DNA of 64,000 nucleotides, from the NCBI RefSeq assembly GCF_018320785.1, contig NC_054877.1, positions 35,672,151 through 35,736,150 on the forward strand, written 5' to 3'. The stretch is from Cheilinus undulatus (lineage: Eukaryota > Chordata > Actinopteri > Labriformes > Labridae). The notes under the pieces were generated by a model. The model was given only the letters and a program-made list of their open reading frames with translations. It searched no databases and was not told where the DNA came from. This document shows positions 22,901-49,245 of the stretch, piece after piece; position 1 is the stretch's first letter, and every line of letters begins with the position of its first letter. The position numbers and the translations under genes were made by a program.

Positions 22901-25900
22901 TGTATTCAACTTGCATTTCTATATACAGTGAAATAAAGTGACCTAGTTTGTAGTTAGTAAAGTAATATCACTTTTTACAATTGTATTTGAAATGCAATCA
23001 ATCCGCAGAGTATCACTAAATTCAAGGTATGATTTCTACAATTCAGTAGCTATACTTGTTTTTAGACTTGTGTTTGACACAAACCAATTCAAATGGGCTG
23101 AATATTTCACATATTTTGGGATCCTTTTTCATGACATACAGCCCCAATTCCCCCAAAAGTTGGGGCGCTGTGTAAAATGTAAATAAAAACAGACTTCAAT
23201 GATTTTCTAATCTCATGAAACTCATATTTCATTCATATTTAAAGAAAAACAACATATATTTCATGAAAAATATAAGCTCAATTTGAATTTGATGCCAGCA
23301 ACATGTCTCAAAAAAGTAGGGATTGGGCACCAAAAAAGTAAGAGGCACTAAAGCAAACAGCTGGAGGAGCTTTTTGCAACTAATTAGGTTAATTGGCAAC
23401 GGCTCAGCAACATGACTGGGTATAAAAGGAATGTTTTAGAGAGGCAGAGTCTCTCTGAAGTAAAGTTGGGAAGAGGTTCACCAAACTGCAAAAAAAAAAA
23501 AAAAAAAAACTCTGTAAAAACTGTTAAACACATTTAAAAATGTTCCTCAATTTAAGTTTGCCAATACTTTGTATGTCTTACCATCTACAGTACATAATAT
23601 CATCAAAACTGTTAGAAAATCTGGAGGACAAGGCCGAAGGTCAATATTGGATGCTCATGATCTTCGGTAGCACTACGTTAAAAACAAGCATGATTCTGTA
23701 CTGGAAATCACTACATGGGTTCAGCAACACTTTCAGAAATTGTTGCCTCTCAACACAATTAGCCATACCATCCAGAAATGCAAGTTACAGCTGTATCATG
23801 CAGAGAAGTCATATGTGAACACCACATGTGAATGCACAATCGCAGGGCCAAAGCTCCTTAAAATGGACTAAACTATTCTGTTGTGGGATGAATCAAATTT
23901 GAAATTATTTTTGGAAACCATGGATGCTGTGGACTAAAGAGGAGAGGGACCATCCAGCTTGCTATCAGTGCACAGTTCAAAAGCTTGCATCTCTGTTGGT
24001 ATGGGGTTGCATATGTGCCCATGGCATGGGCAACTTACACACCTGGAAAGGCACTATCAATGCTGACAAGTATATAGAGGTTTAAGAGTAACATGTGCAT
24101 GTATTAAGACAGCATCTCTTTCAGAGAACGTCTTGCATATTTCTAGACAATGCTAAACTGCATCCATCACAACAGCATGGCTTGACAGTAGATGAATCCT
24201 TCCTGCAGTCCAGACCTTTCACCAGTAAAAAATATTTGGCATATCATAAAACCAAAACGCAAGGCAAAGACCTAGAGCAGCTAAAATCCTACATCATAGA
24301 AGAATGGGACAAAATTCCTCTCCCAAAGCTCCTTTAACTGATCTTCTCACTTCCAAGACATTTACAGACTAGTGTTATAAAAAGAGGAGATGCTACATAA
24401 TGGTGAACATGGCCCTGTAACTACTTTTTTATCATCATGATATTTTTATAATCATGATTTTGGAACCTAATTCTATATGACTAAATTGGCATGACTAACA
24501 TTTGGCACAGTGGTTACCACTAACCTTAAGAGCATTCACTGTTTTATAATATACGCTGGGATAGTTTTTTAAGAGTTACATTCAGTGTTTTTAACCTCTT
24601 GTTGTGAGAGTGAGTCGAGCTGCTGAACATGAGGCGTGATGAGGGAGTGAAGTCTGAGCAGAATCTCCTCCACAGGCAGAGCGGAGAGCAGGAAACCCAG
24701 AGCCTGCATCAACCACATGCACTGGCTGCTCTGCACACACATAGAAAAACAGAACACATCGTACATGAGAGAGACATCTGCTGCATTTGTGTTTACAGCA
24801 TGACTACACACCTGTGGATGTTGACAGCTGCTTACTCACCTTGTGGATTTCTTTTACCAGCACATCCTGCAAAGAAACACACGAGTTAAACCAGGCTTAT
24901 CGTACCGATGTTAAAAAAAAACCCTGCAAGTCTGACCTGGGACACGGTCAGGATGTCCTGAGCGTAGGGGCCGAGGTCGTGTCTGCACTCCCTGCAGATC
25001 CTCTTCAGAGTGGAAACACTGGATATGGAAAGCTCAGGCTTTGCAAGGCCCTGAAGCACCATGGGTAATATACCACCCAGCATAACTGGATGGTCAGCCA
25101 GCCATTCAGCCAAGGAGCCTGAATGACAGGAGAAGACATTAAGGGGTGCTGTGAATCTAAACAACTTTGTACAAAGCAGGAGACAACGTGTGTCTATTAA
25201 CATGTTGTCATCTTCTTTTGATGTAAAGCTCAGTGAAGGAAGTTAAACAAAAAATGTGTAATATCACTGCTTCAGTTTGCTGATAAATATAGATTACCTG
25301 GCAAATACTTTTTATTTCACACCTTCTCAGTTGATGAAGACCAGATTGGCAATTGATATTTGCTGAACCATGAATTAAATGTGATAAACCACATTTTTGG
25401 AAAGATGAGTTCAGCTTAACTAGCAACACCTTGGGCCTGATTACTGTCAGACCTGTTCAAAAATCACTGAAATAGAATCTGTCTGACAAAGGGAAGAAGG
25501 CTAAGAAATTCGAGTCATTGAACTCTATCAGTCTGGAAAGAGTTACAAAGCCATTTCTAAGGCTTTTAGATTCCAGTAAGAGCCATTATCCACCAACGGA
25601 GAAAACTTTAAAACAGAGCTAAACCTTCCCAGGAGTGGCCAGCTCTCCAAAGTTATTCTCAGAGCACATCGACAACCCATCCGGGAAGCCACTAAAGAAC
25701 TGAAAACATCTAAAAACCTGCTTGACTTAAGGTCAGTGCTCATGATTCAATCATAAGAAAGAGACTGGGCAAAAAATGGCATCCATGGGAGAATTCCTAG
25801 GCGAAAACCACCGCTGACTAAAAAGAACACAAAGGCTAGTCTCACATTTGGACAACCTGCTGTAATTGATTGAACCATGAATTTTGTTCTCTATCAGAAA

Positions 25901-28900
25901 ATCCTGAAGGAGAATGTCTGGCCATCAGCTCATGACCTCAGCCTCAAGCACACTTGGGTTATGTAGAACAATGATCTGAAACACACCAGAAAGTCAACCT
26001 CTGCATGGCTTTTAAAAACAAATTGAGGGTTTTGGAGTGGCCTAGACAAAGTCTGGGCTTAAATCTGACCGATATTCTGTGGCATGACTTAAAACATGCC
26101 ATTGCTGGAAACCCTCCAATGCACTGTAGCTGAATTGAAATAGTTCTGCAAAGAAGAGTGGGCAAAAGTTACTCCAAAGTGATGTGAAATACTCAACAGT
26201 TATATCATACTCTTTCTTGCAGTTGTTGCACGCCAGTGGCACAACCAGCTATTAGGTTTAGGGGGAAATTACTTTTTCACATCGTTCCCAATAGGTTTGG
26301 ATAGGTTTTTTCCCTTACTGAATAAAATCATCATTTCAAAACTGCATTCTGTATTAATTTGTGTTATCTCGGTGTAATATAAAAAATTTAGTTTGATGAT
26401 CTGTAACAAATCAGGAAGGGGGAAAATACTTTTTTACAGCACTGTGTGTTTATTCTCAATGTTTAAAAAGCAATCCACAATGTGTGTGGATTCATAGATG
26501 TTATAATTTATCATTTCTAAAACTACTACAAATTTAACATTTACCAACATCTTTTGAACTTGCAACGTGGAACACATTAGTGCAACATTAGAAGCACTTA
26601 AGCTTTCAATACTGTGACTGATTAATTCTTACTGAAACATTCAAAATTTTGCCTAATCAAGTACCTATGGTGTACATGACGGTGTCTGCCAGCATGACGT
26701 TGCTGATGTTGATTCTGGGAATGAGACCGATGAGACCAGGGATAACATCTGAGTAGTTCACATCTATTGTCTCTGCTATGGACTGGAAGCCAAACAGCAG
26801 GGCCTCTGTGTCCTTATGATGAGGAAAAACAAGCAAAAAAATGATGTTAGATTCAAGAGAGAGAAGGATGAAATAAAATTCAATTAATATTTGTTTGTAT
26901 AGCTCCATTTCATAACAGAATTTATGAAAAGAATAATAATTATAACAATTGTATTAATATTAATAATTAAAATACAAATAATGATTATACAATAATAAAA
27001 ATAGTAATAATGATGACAGAAAATTAACAGTAATGATAGTCATTCTTACCATTATTATGATAATAATATAAATAATAGTATAGCTCCAATTCACAACAGA
27101 AGTTATCTCAAAAATAATAATCATAACAATTCTATTAATTATAACAATAATTACAATACAAATAATGATAATATTATAATAGTAAGGTTAAAAATAATAA
27201 CAATAATAATAATTATTATTATTATTATAATCTTGACAAAAAAATAACAATATGATAGTCATTCTAACCATAATAATAATCATCATCATCATCATCATCA
27301 TCATGTCAAATTGGCCAAATTTCTTTCCATTTCCACATTAAGTAACAGTAATGAATATGACTACCTGCCATACTGCTGACTGCTGGGGGTCCATCAGCTG
27401 TCGGCCCAGTCTGTCATAAAGGTTACTCAGCAGCTCTGCCCCCAACATTTCATACACATACATCAGAGTGTCAGAAATGTCCACTCTGAAATTCAAAAAG
27501 CAACAGAAACAGCTTTACTTGGAGCCAAGCTTGCGGAAATGTCACTTAAATTTGGTAAAGGCCTTTTCTTTCCTTCACAGTGAACTGTTTGTGTCTGAAT
27601 GAATTTTTAGACTGGACATTCATTCTTCAAAAATAATTTTCAGAGCTCCAGAGAAAAAAACTTCTTTTCTTGTCTAACCTGTAAATCCTGAACTGCTCCT
27701 TGTCATCAGACGACCAGGAGGCGTACTCCTCCTGGGAGGGGTAGTGAGATTTATGCAGTAGCACGTCTACCAACTGGAAGTAAACTGGTCTGTAGACCTG
27801 CAGGTAAATGGCTTGCTTCTCCTCCTCAAATGACAAGATGTCATCCTGCAAAGAAAAAAATCAGTAACAAAAATAGACAAAGACTTCATGTGCAAACCAT
27901 GTACTTGATTATTCACCAGACCTGCAGAGTGTACCAGAATGTGAGAGTAAGGGAGCTTGTGGTCTCGCTGACAGGATAGTGCCCCGGGATGCCGGTACAG
28001 AACAGAATCATGTTAACTAAAGCCAGGTATTCCTGCCAGTGCTCCACCTGTTCCAACAAAACCCTGTCAAACACAAACACATTGATCCAAATTAAAGATG
28101 AAAAAATGACTGAGACTAGGTTAGGTGTTGGAAGTGTAGATCTTTTTGAGGCCATCAGTGAATACCTGGAGTGTGTTTCCCCCATGGCTACAGCAATACG
28201 ACAGATGCCATGTGAGGTCTCCATGTCCCCATCCTGAGCCGCTGTCTTCAGCTGGTCATGGAGACCCAGCACCAAAGGCATCAAGTTCACCAAAGCATCA
28301 GTGTACCTGCACATGTTACACATTAAAATATGATATACTTAACTATACAAGTTCAACAAAGCAAATTTTAATGATCAGGCTCAGGAAGCCGCTGTTATAG
28401 AGTTGAATTTTTTAAAAAAACTAAAACATTGTACCAGCAAATTATGACACTTCTGTTATGAAATAGTCAACTTCTCAGATGAATGGTCTGTGAGCCTGGC
28501 TGTCAGAAATGTACGGCCTGCAGCCAGACTGTCCTGGAGGAGCTACCTAAAAAGGCCACATAGACTGCATTTTCACCATCAGAGGGCCATGGGTTTTTTT
28601 GTTTTGTTTTCTACAAATTTCAGGATACTCTAAAGTTAAACATTATAATAATCTATGATCAAATTAAAGGAAAAAATTTACACCTTTTCTTGACCGTCAG
28701 TTCAACCAACATTTGTTCTTTTGAACTCAAATAGCTATGCTTAATTCAAAATCAGCTAAACAGAATTTATGATACTTGTCAATACATTGATCATTATACT
28801 ACTCACTTATTTTAGTATATTTCACTGGCATATCTAGGCTTTTCTACAAATTCATTTAATGATGCAAATAAAAGATTGCATCTGCATCTCTATGATCAGC

Positions 28901-31900
28901 ATTAATGAATTATATCTCAAAACTTCTTGCAAGGAACATGACATAAACGAGTAATCAAAGGTAGTACTAGAATTATTTCTATTTTTCACTTTTCATGGAG
29001 GATTTTATCGTTTTTTCTTCATGTTTACAATCTATTTTTGAAACTGATTTGCAGAACACCTGTGGACCTGGGTCGCCCATCACTTCCCTGTATAATTAAA
29101 GTTAACCTACCTTGCCTAATGTTGTTAAAATATAAGATTTGGTAAAAGGAATTCATGAGTTGATGAAGTTGACTGACTTAGGCAAACAACTATGAAATCT
29201 AATTCCATGCACAAAATAGTAAGAACAGAGGAACGTTGTTTGTTTTAAAAAAAAAAACTGTTACTGGTTTTTGTGTTCTAACTGCAGCTGAGTTTATCCG
29301 TGGTCTGCACAGTGGTCTTGATCTGATCTGACAGCCTGGGATCGATTGCTTCTGTCTGCACCCAGGTAACTCTTGGAATTCGCGGTGTTTTAAAAGTTAA
29401 CCTAAGATTTTTCCCTGAAAACCTAGTGAAAACATCACAGTCACGGGGATATTACCATTTTCCGGTAAGTAATCGACTTTAAACAGAGTTTCCTGGCTTA
29501 AGAATCTCAAGGGAGTGTTTTGCTAACGTTTTAATTGTCTAAATTAACGATCACCTAGCTTAACTGCTGTCGATTTCAATTAAGGCATAGCACACCGCAT
29601 AAACGGTAAGCTCTGAAATAAGAAATACCATGTAAATAGAACGTTTAGTTAACCTTGTTGACTTGTAGTCCATAGTTAAACATTCATAATATCACACTGT
29701 AAAAAGATAATCTACTGAATACTCACGTATGCGCGAGCGAAGCCCCTGCTTGGTGGCAGAGGACAACCTGTGGCTGAGTTATCAACATTTTGTATCAGAC
29801 TTTCATAATTTACACTGGACAGTATGCGCTTTCTAACCACTACTTTCCTTTAGCTTTGTTTGTTTATTTATTATTCTAGGTTTTAAAAGTGTTCATCTGA
29901 CTACAGTTGTCCCTCTGTCAATAATAATTTCTGCTTTTTTAGGGGCATAACATCCAAATCCAAACATGTTGTGATGAGCCACACTGACCATTAATGGCTG
30001 TCTACTCCAGTATGCTTCTCACCTCTGGCAATCCGGCTGTGAGATGGCATTGACTATCGTCTCCACAGCTGTGTCAAACAGCTCAGGGTTTGACAGTGCA
30101 GGGAAACAGTCTTGTACCAGTTCATGACTCTCCCCTAAAGGCACATCCAGCCCCACCCAGCTTGACAGGCAGCGGAGTACCTTCTCCTTCACCTGCACCG
30201 AGGAGTCCTGGCTTTGGAGCAGCTGGCGCAGCAGGGGACACACCACCACCCACTCCCCAGCCAGAGCCTCCCTCAGCTGGGCACGGCGAGCCTGAGCCAG
30301 TCGGCTGCTCTGAAACTCCTCTGGAAGTACAGTTAAGAGCTCCAGCAGAGCCAGGCAGTGTGCGTGGGGTTCCTGTGTGGGCTCTGCTCCCTCAGAGTCA
30401 GGCTTCTGTGGCTGGAAGGCTCTCACCATGTCTGCCACGGGCTGGGACCAAGCCTGTGGGATTAAGTGAAGAGCCATAGCAGCCAGAGCTACACACAGTC
30501 TAGTGAGCACCATTTTGGGTCCTGAGGAGAAGTGCAGGATGTGAGAGAGGAGCTGCATCCTTAGGCTCTCATGCTGATCTGTAGGGAGGTCAATCCAGTT
30601 ACGGGATATCTTGGTGTGGAGGGTGCTGGCGCCAAAAAACTGCACCTCTGGGAGCTGCAAAAGACAGGCAGGTACTGTAGCAGGATTACACAATAAAATG
30701 TGAACTCAATTTTTTATTAAACTTTAAGAAGCTGTTGATGGTGTTGTTGTTATGATGTTTAAGCAGGCATATAACAACAGACCTTGTCTGGACCAAGCAG
30801 GGCCCAGCAGAAGTGCCATCCCTGTGCAGAAGCCTGAGCCTGGGTCAGCCACTTTTGGGCCACGTTCTTGCGTTCCATGTCTGGGTCAAAGTACAGCTGG
30901 TAGAGAGCCTGGAAGAGGACAGAAGAACCAAAGCAAAAGCCAAAGGATTGTCATTTTTTTAAGAAAAGGTAACTTACTCATAACAGATGCTTGGGTTGAC
31001 ACTTTGACAGTTTTGGAAAACAATCTAATTGCAACCCCGCACCCCTCCAGTATTGCAGATGCAATTTCATATGCAATGATTTTTTAATTTGAGCTAAATT
31101 TTGATTAATTGCTCAGCCTTAGTTGTGATAATATTAGAATTTTAAATTTCAACATAATACTAGTAAAAATGAAGTGATTCCAGCAGCAGATGTTTTGATA
31201 CAACAATGACAAAAAAGTAAAAGGGATCCAGTTATAGATAATTTCTTGTTTTCAGTTTAAAAGATTGTGGCAGTCACACACAATATGTAATTGGCACGAA
31301 AACATTGTCAACAAATAGGTACCAAAACTCTGACAATGTTCTTGTGAAACTTCTGATTTGCTCCATTATGCACCTGTTGTGTGAAATTAATAGGCCTTTT
31401 ACCTTTTATAATATCCTTTAGAACGGATATTTTAAAAAGTATCAAAGTGACTTGACAACCTTAACAGGTGGGGATGTGATATTGTGTTTTAGACATTTTT
31501 GTGGATTAGGTTTATATATTATTGGGGATGTACAAATTTATTTTTTGCCGATATCTGATATGCTGAGAGTTTACAAATTTCAGTCCATAAAACACACCTT
31601 AAAGAGTGTTCATAATGAATAAAGAAAAAGACTTCAGTGAGGGTCTGTTGGTCCAGTCTAAGACTCCACCAACCATGGCCATTTTCACAGCTGATAAAGG
31701 CAGATTTTTATCTGTTGTAAATATCTGCAGAAAGTTTTGTTTGTTGATACTGATAATTCACTTTTCATGCTGATACCTGCTAATACAGATATGCTGATAT
31801 TACCATGCATCCCTATTTAAATGTAGGAACGTAACAATGTATCAGTGTTTCTCAGCAATAAATCTCATAAAATCTGATTATTTCCTTTTTAAATGGTGCC

Positions 31901-33295
31901 GCATTTGTGAGGAACATGCATTTGTGGGATGAGCAGCAGAGCTGAGTATGTTGGTGCACCCATAAAAAACTGCCAAATCTTCTTTGCCAATGCCGTGTTT
32001 GACTCGTGTTTGCTGGATTGGATGATTGGAGTCTGCAGAAACATGATGTTTGGCAATTTTAGTATTTATTCATTCAGCAAAGCTTTTCAGTGGCATGTGA
32101 AAGAACCATACACAGCCACATAACCCCGGCATCTCATCCTCATGTTGGTCACCAGCCTGGCATCCCATTCTTCAACCAGCATTTGTTGGAGTTAGCTAGT
32201 GTGGTTGTGTTGGTATCTCTGGCACAAACAGCACACTCAAGCTTCTACAGATGTTCAGTGGGGTTGAAGTTTGGATTGCTGGTAGGCCATTCCATCCTGC
32301 CCCCTCCCAAATTCTGGAGGTAGTCCTTTATAAACCCCAGGTTGTGGGTACGACTGTTGTCATCTTTGAAGATAGAGTTCAGACTGTGGAGATATAGGAT
32401 TGCACCTGATTGCAGAATCTCATTTCAGTATCTCTTTTAATTGAGATTACCTCCAATGATGATGATCAGGCATGTGATTGTCAGCACCTGGGGGTACCAG
32501 AAGCTCGAAACAAGAGTTAATAGCAACAGAAAAATAAGCTGTTTGGCATTGGCAGAGAAGATTTTAAAATTTTCACAGGCCCAACCACATACTCGGCTCT
32601 GCTGCTCATCCCACAAATGCACATTCCTTACAAATGTGGCTCCATGTAGGACAAAATTAAACAGGCTTCAAAATGGTCCAACATTTATTGCCTATGCATT
32701 GTAACAACAAAGAAATATCTATCAAACACATGTTTCCTTAACTTTTTTTGCTAAGTTTAACGTATCTAGTTATGGTCATGAACTTTATATTTTTAACTAC
32801 CTTGACTAAGAAGGGACAATTAAATAAAAATAACAATTCACAACAAGTATTTATGATTATACATGCTGCATAACTTGAGTATTGTTAGAAAATGTGTTGT
32901 CATGGCAACTAATCCAAAGCACATGGTGTTGGTTATTATTAGTACACCATTTGCTTATAGCTGGTATCATGTTACAAAGGTCCAGTTAGTATAATCCTCC
33001 TATGTTAAACTACAATTAACAAACACTAAGTTTTAAATTTTTCTACCAGTTCCCTGTTTAATTGTTGAGCACTGATACATGAATTGCATCAATACAATAT
33101 TAATAATAAAGTTAGGCTGCAGAAAACACGTTTATTCTTATCAGGTAGTTTGAAATAAATGGTATACAGAGGCTTGATAGATATTCCATTAATTATTCAG
33201 AGGCCGATCAGAGCGAAGAAACTTACCGACTCCACATTTTCCACCGTGAACTCCAACTCCACCGGGCTGTCTCCCGGGTTGGATGGAGGCTCCAT
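16989..33295 (-). CDS. ipo13: Importin-13, bidirectional nuclear transport receptor
   Basis: Coding exons (transcript order): 33295-33227, 30908-30783, 30654-30023, 28306-28166, 28063-27922, 27845-27679, 27485-27365, 26812-26665, 25118-24937, 24866-24840, 24730-24596, 22679-22536, 22338-22258, 22134-21997, 21895-21799, 19740-19688, 19599-19533, 19327-19269, 19181-19092, 18954-18773, 17073-16989. All 21 join in frame with GT-AG introns to 961 codons (human 963). This Ran-binding beta-karyopherin imports SUMO enzyme UBC9 and MAGO-Y14 and exports eIF1A. Recognisable blocks include VEFTVENVE-like residues near position 15, then VQFFGASTLHTKISRNW, NGDMETSHGICRIAVAMGE-like, FQSIAETIDVNYSDVIPGLI and SQCMWLMQALGFLLSALPVE, ending REQTNKRRVKEIVKEF with the chain stopping at GSGY. 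The fold is helical HEAT repeats throughout. Start: ATG 33,293-33,295, followed by PPSNPGDSP. Several introns host transposons; no exon is broken. Teleosts may carry a second paralogue. Confidence 0.97.
17921..18612 (-). mobile_element. Tc1/mariner remnant, antisense, internally deleted (family A)
   Basis: It begins with the ACAACCCCAATTCCC terminus, then TGTGTAAAATGTAAATAAAA, then GTAGGGACAGGGCCATGTTT and the GCATCCCCTCTTCC post-stop segment. The antisense of the transposase word equivalent to VLWSDESKFEI is visible near 18,545-18,585. Large parts of the transposase and the left terminus are missing. It lies in the last ipo13 intron. Confidence 0.85.
20031..21422 (+). mobile_element. Tc1-like element, near full length, decayed (family C)
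   Basis: Inverted ends are ACAGTATGGTGCATTCAGGAAGTAT on the left and its imperfect complement ending in GATACTTTCTGAATGTGATG on the right. About 1.39 kb lies between, the normal Tc1 length. Internal words match the transposase: SNRG-like HTH remains at 20,480-20,560, GGSIMLWGCFSAAGTERLV near 20,785-20,850, and the region around 20,960-21,090 corresponding to the DNEPKHT...SPDLNPIE part. Stops and frameshifts interrupt it. It is located in an ipo13 intron. Confidence 0.9.
23138..24450 (+). mobile_element. Tc1/mariner element, near full length, decayed (family A)
   Basis: The left terminus has the CCCCAATTCC / GTTGGGGCGCTGTGTAAAAT signature. The right terminus has GATGCTACATAATGGTGAACATGGCCCTGTAAC. 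The transposase is traceable in order: SYHLQYIISS (HTH), VLEITTWVQQHFQK-like, a VWGCICAHGMGNLHTWKGTIN block near 24,000-24,060, DNAKLHPSQQHG near 24,150 (Gln-Asp replaced, so the second catalytic Asp context is damaged), and EEWDKIPLPKL at the C-terminus. Several frameshifts make it inactive. A (A)19 tract sits at 23,490. It lies in an ipo13 intron. Confidence 0.92.
25430..26445 (+). mobile_element. Tc1-like element, decayed (family B)
   Basis: The order follows the fish Tc1 family with the CCTGATTACTGTCAGACCTGTTCA leader, an HTH region around 25,540-25,780, HTSK / LEWPRQSLGLNLTD-type catalytic-C-terminal words near 25,980-26,070, and the tail GGTTTAGGGGGAAATTACTTTTTCACA followed by GGGGGAAAATACTTTTTTACAGCACTGTG. 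The left terminus is not clear. It lies in an ipo13 intron. Confidence 0.85.
26930..27304. repeat. AAT-rich low-complexity tract with (ATC)8-type microsatellite
   Basis: Two loosely repeated ~115-bp halves (AATAATTATAACAAT... and AATAATCATAACAAT...) are followed by (AAT)n/(ATT)n at 27,200-27,232, which forms a self-complementary AATAATAATAATTATTATTA, and an (ATC)n run at 27,280-27,304. It lies between two ipo13 exons. Confidence 0.85.
28400..30020. other. ipo13 intron 3, no additional gene seen
   Basis: A 1.7-kb intron (28,307-30,022). A locally GC-richer patch at about 29,730-29,780 was examined as a possible small RNA, but no tRNA boxes or C/D or H/ACA boxes were evident. Otherwise AT-rich. 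Confidence 0.4.
31523..31815. mobile_element. hAT-like MITE, copy 1 (GGGATGCAC ends)
   Basis: The ends are TTGGGGATGTACAAA and ATGCATCCCTA. The interior shares CAGTCCATAAAACACACCTTAAAGAG, AATAAAGAAAAAGACTTCA and CAGCTGATAAAGG words with the copy at about 41,880-42,172, and the CTGATA-rich part with 34,916-35,284. No coding content. Confidence 0.75.
31908..32640 (-). mobile_element. Short Tc1-like element with ~90-bp inverted ends
   Basis: GCATTTGTGGGATGAGCAGC at the left is repeated in inverse at the right end (about 32,605-32,632). The match extends inward through TTCTTTGCCAATGCC / GGCATTGGCAGAGAAG. The interior, read on the - strand, holds a fragment equivalent to the LQT..NPTEHL / CVWELLEC part of a transposase around 32,220-32,290. 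At 733 bp it is an internally deleted copy. Confidence 0.7.
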
Positions 33296-33299
33296 CTCC

Positions 33300-34095
33300 C
33301 GCAGCGTGAAGGAAGGGCTCTCCCTGTTGCTTTGGCTTTTTTAATCCCTCAGAAGTTACAGCCTTTCCGGTGAGAGAAAGAAGCAAATAAAAACACAACC
33401 GTGTCCTCTAAAGTGTCTGTTAGCACGCTGACAGAGGACGCAGCGGGTCATTCAGCTGTCCATACATGTGGGCAGTGCGCTCAGGCGTGACGACACACTG
33501 ACCTCTGTGGGCTTTAAAAGTTGATGTCTCACGTTACCAGCAACAAACCATAGCACCTACACACCTTTTACACTTACAGCTTCTATTTTTATTTAATAAG
33601 CGACAGTATACACATGGAAACTTGCCCATAGCTTGACAGTCTGTTTTAAACGCTACAGCGCCGCACAACAGGCGCTCCTGACGCAGCCGGCTGCGCCTCT
33701 GACGCACTGACGCCTGATTGGAGCAGTGGAGCAACAGCGACTGAAAAGTGATGCATGTGGGAGGAAATGAAACAGAGATGTGTGGCTCAAACAGGATATA
33801 AAAACAGAGCCCGAGAGTGAAACATTTCGTTTTACGGCGGGATAAATAACGCTTTCGCTTTTTGAACATAAAGCGCGCGGGGCTTCATTTTCGCCCACCG
33901 CCGCCTGCCCGCCGCGCGGCCCCACCCCTGCTCCTCTTCTGCCCGACTCCCTCCGGATATTTTTAGCGCTGATGATGTGCCCTGTCAAATCACGTAACGG
34001 AAACAACCTCAGAGCTGGAAAAGCAGAGCTACCGCGGAGAGAAAGCTTTGGATCGTTTAGTCTTTGTGATCTGCAGAGAAAACGCCGCGGATGAG
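33300..34095. promoter_or_regulatory. Shared promoter region between ipo13 and the mucin-like gene
   Basis: About 800 bp separates the two start codons on opposite strands. The middle is CpG-rich (33,655-33,720 and 33,870-34,000). A TATA box TATAAAA at 33,797-33,803 on + has an inverted CCAAT (ATTGG, 33,717-33,721) about 75 bp upstream. This predicts a mucin-like gene start near 33,825 and a ~270-nt 5'UTR. The ipo13 side shows no TATA box, as expected for a housekeeping gene. Confidence 0.6.
33975..34094 (+). CDS. Upstream ORF in the mucin-like gene leader (39 codons)
   Basis: Within the predicted 5'UTR, ATG at 33,975 (also 33,972 in the same frame) opens 39 codons ending at TGA 34,092-34,094, one base before the main ATG at 34,096. 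A second minimal frame ATG-AGA-TGA at 34,091-34,099 overlaps the main start. If transcribed from the TATA box at 33,797, both would be expected to lower translation of the main frame. No claim is made for a functional peptide. Confidence 0.35.
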   Translation: MCPVKSRNGNNLRAGKAELPRRESFGSFSLCDLQRKRRG

Positions 34096-48024
<13,929 letters not shown>

Positions 48025-49245
48025 TTGAATTATCCAGCTAATCACTTCCACCACTCAGAGAGCAGAAGACACAAGAGAGCAGACACCAAAGGAGCCAGTG
48101 TTGGTCCCAGGAAAGCTTTTTCCTGAATATCAGACAAAAACACACACACTTTAGGTCAGGGGTAGAACTACCTTTCAGGTTTACACCAGAAACAATCAGA
48201 ACATTATTTAAGAGAGGATTCAGTTGTACTTTTTCCACATTCCCTTTAAATTTCTGCAGAGATTCAGTTTGGTGGAGACATGTTGTTTCTTCCTTTCCTG
48301 AGGCGAGTAATCTGCACCCCTGACTGACTCCTCATGTATGCACAGCACTTTAATGTGGCATGAATGGTCACAGTGCCCCCTGGGGGACTTCTGAGGTAAT
48401 ATGGGTCAAGGTAGCAGGAAGTCCTCCGATATATTTAATACAAAATCTCAGGTCATCAAGAGAAATACAAGCGGGTATCAAAGACAAGATGAGGGTATGA
48501 AGTGCTTCAAGAAGGGAAAGCTGCCAAAATGCCTAAAATGATTATTGATTATTAATGATCCCTTTGGTGACCAAATAGTAGTGAAGTGCACTTTTACCTG
48601 GTTGCTCATGCTGTCTTAACAATGAGGCCTTGTTGCAGAAAATCAACAAAAGTATCAGCAGAAGTGAGAAAGGTTTTGCTTCACAAGCCATATCTTTGAA
48701 AAAATGGATTCTCTGACAGTTAGCCGTTTAAATATATTACCCAAATTACATGTGGAAAGTGTTGATTTTTGCAGCCTTTAATGCGTAGTTACACGTTTTT
48801 GAATTACATTCATCGGCTTCTTGATGCTGTTTTATGAAACTTGAATTGGGCTTTTGTTTTTCTAATGATGAATGTTTCCACCAATGTACACTGAGAAAAT
48901 TACAGCTTTGCTCAACAAATACCTTAACACAAGCAAATTGTAACCGTTAAATACACTTTATGGTAAAATGTGTTGTTAAATTCGTATTTATAAAGAATGT
49001 ATTTAAGTCCAAATGCTTTGGCTGAAAACAGTGAAAGCAGGCAGAGGAGTTGTTTAGTTGAGACTGTCCTTAGCTGTATGTGTATTAGCTGGAGTATTAT
49101 GCAAATGTACTTGAACAAAGCTGTTGTATCTGAGTTTTTGTGTGTTCTGAGTTACAGTGATTTATGATAATATGTCTTTGAAATGTGGACTGTATATTAA
49201 TTCACTAAGATTTCCTGTTTGATAATAAAAAGAAAACCACAATAC
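48025..49245 (+). other. 3'UTR of the mucin-like gene, poly(A) signal at 49,224-49,229
   Basis: About 1.2 kb follows the TGA at 48,022-48,024, AT-rich and free of recognised repeats, ending at AATAAA 49,224-49,229. The mgst3 signal on the other strand lies ~525 bp further on, so the two genes converge. Confidence 0.6.

Noticed and set aside
29730-29790. GC-rich patch considered as a small RNA gene in an ipo13 intron
   Set aside because: No tRNA A/B boxes, no C/D or H/ACA boxes, and no convincing stem-loop could be laid out.
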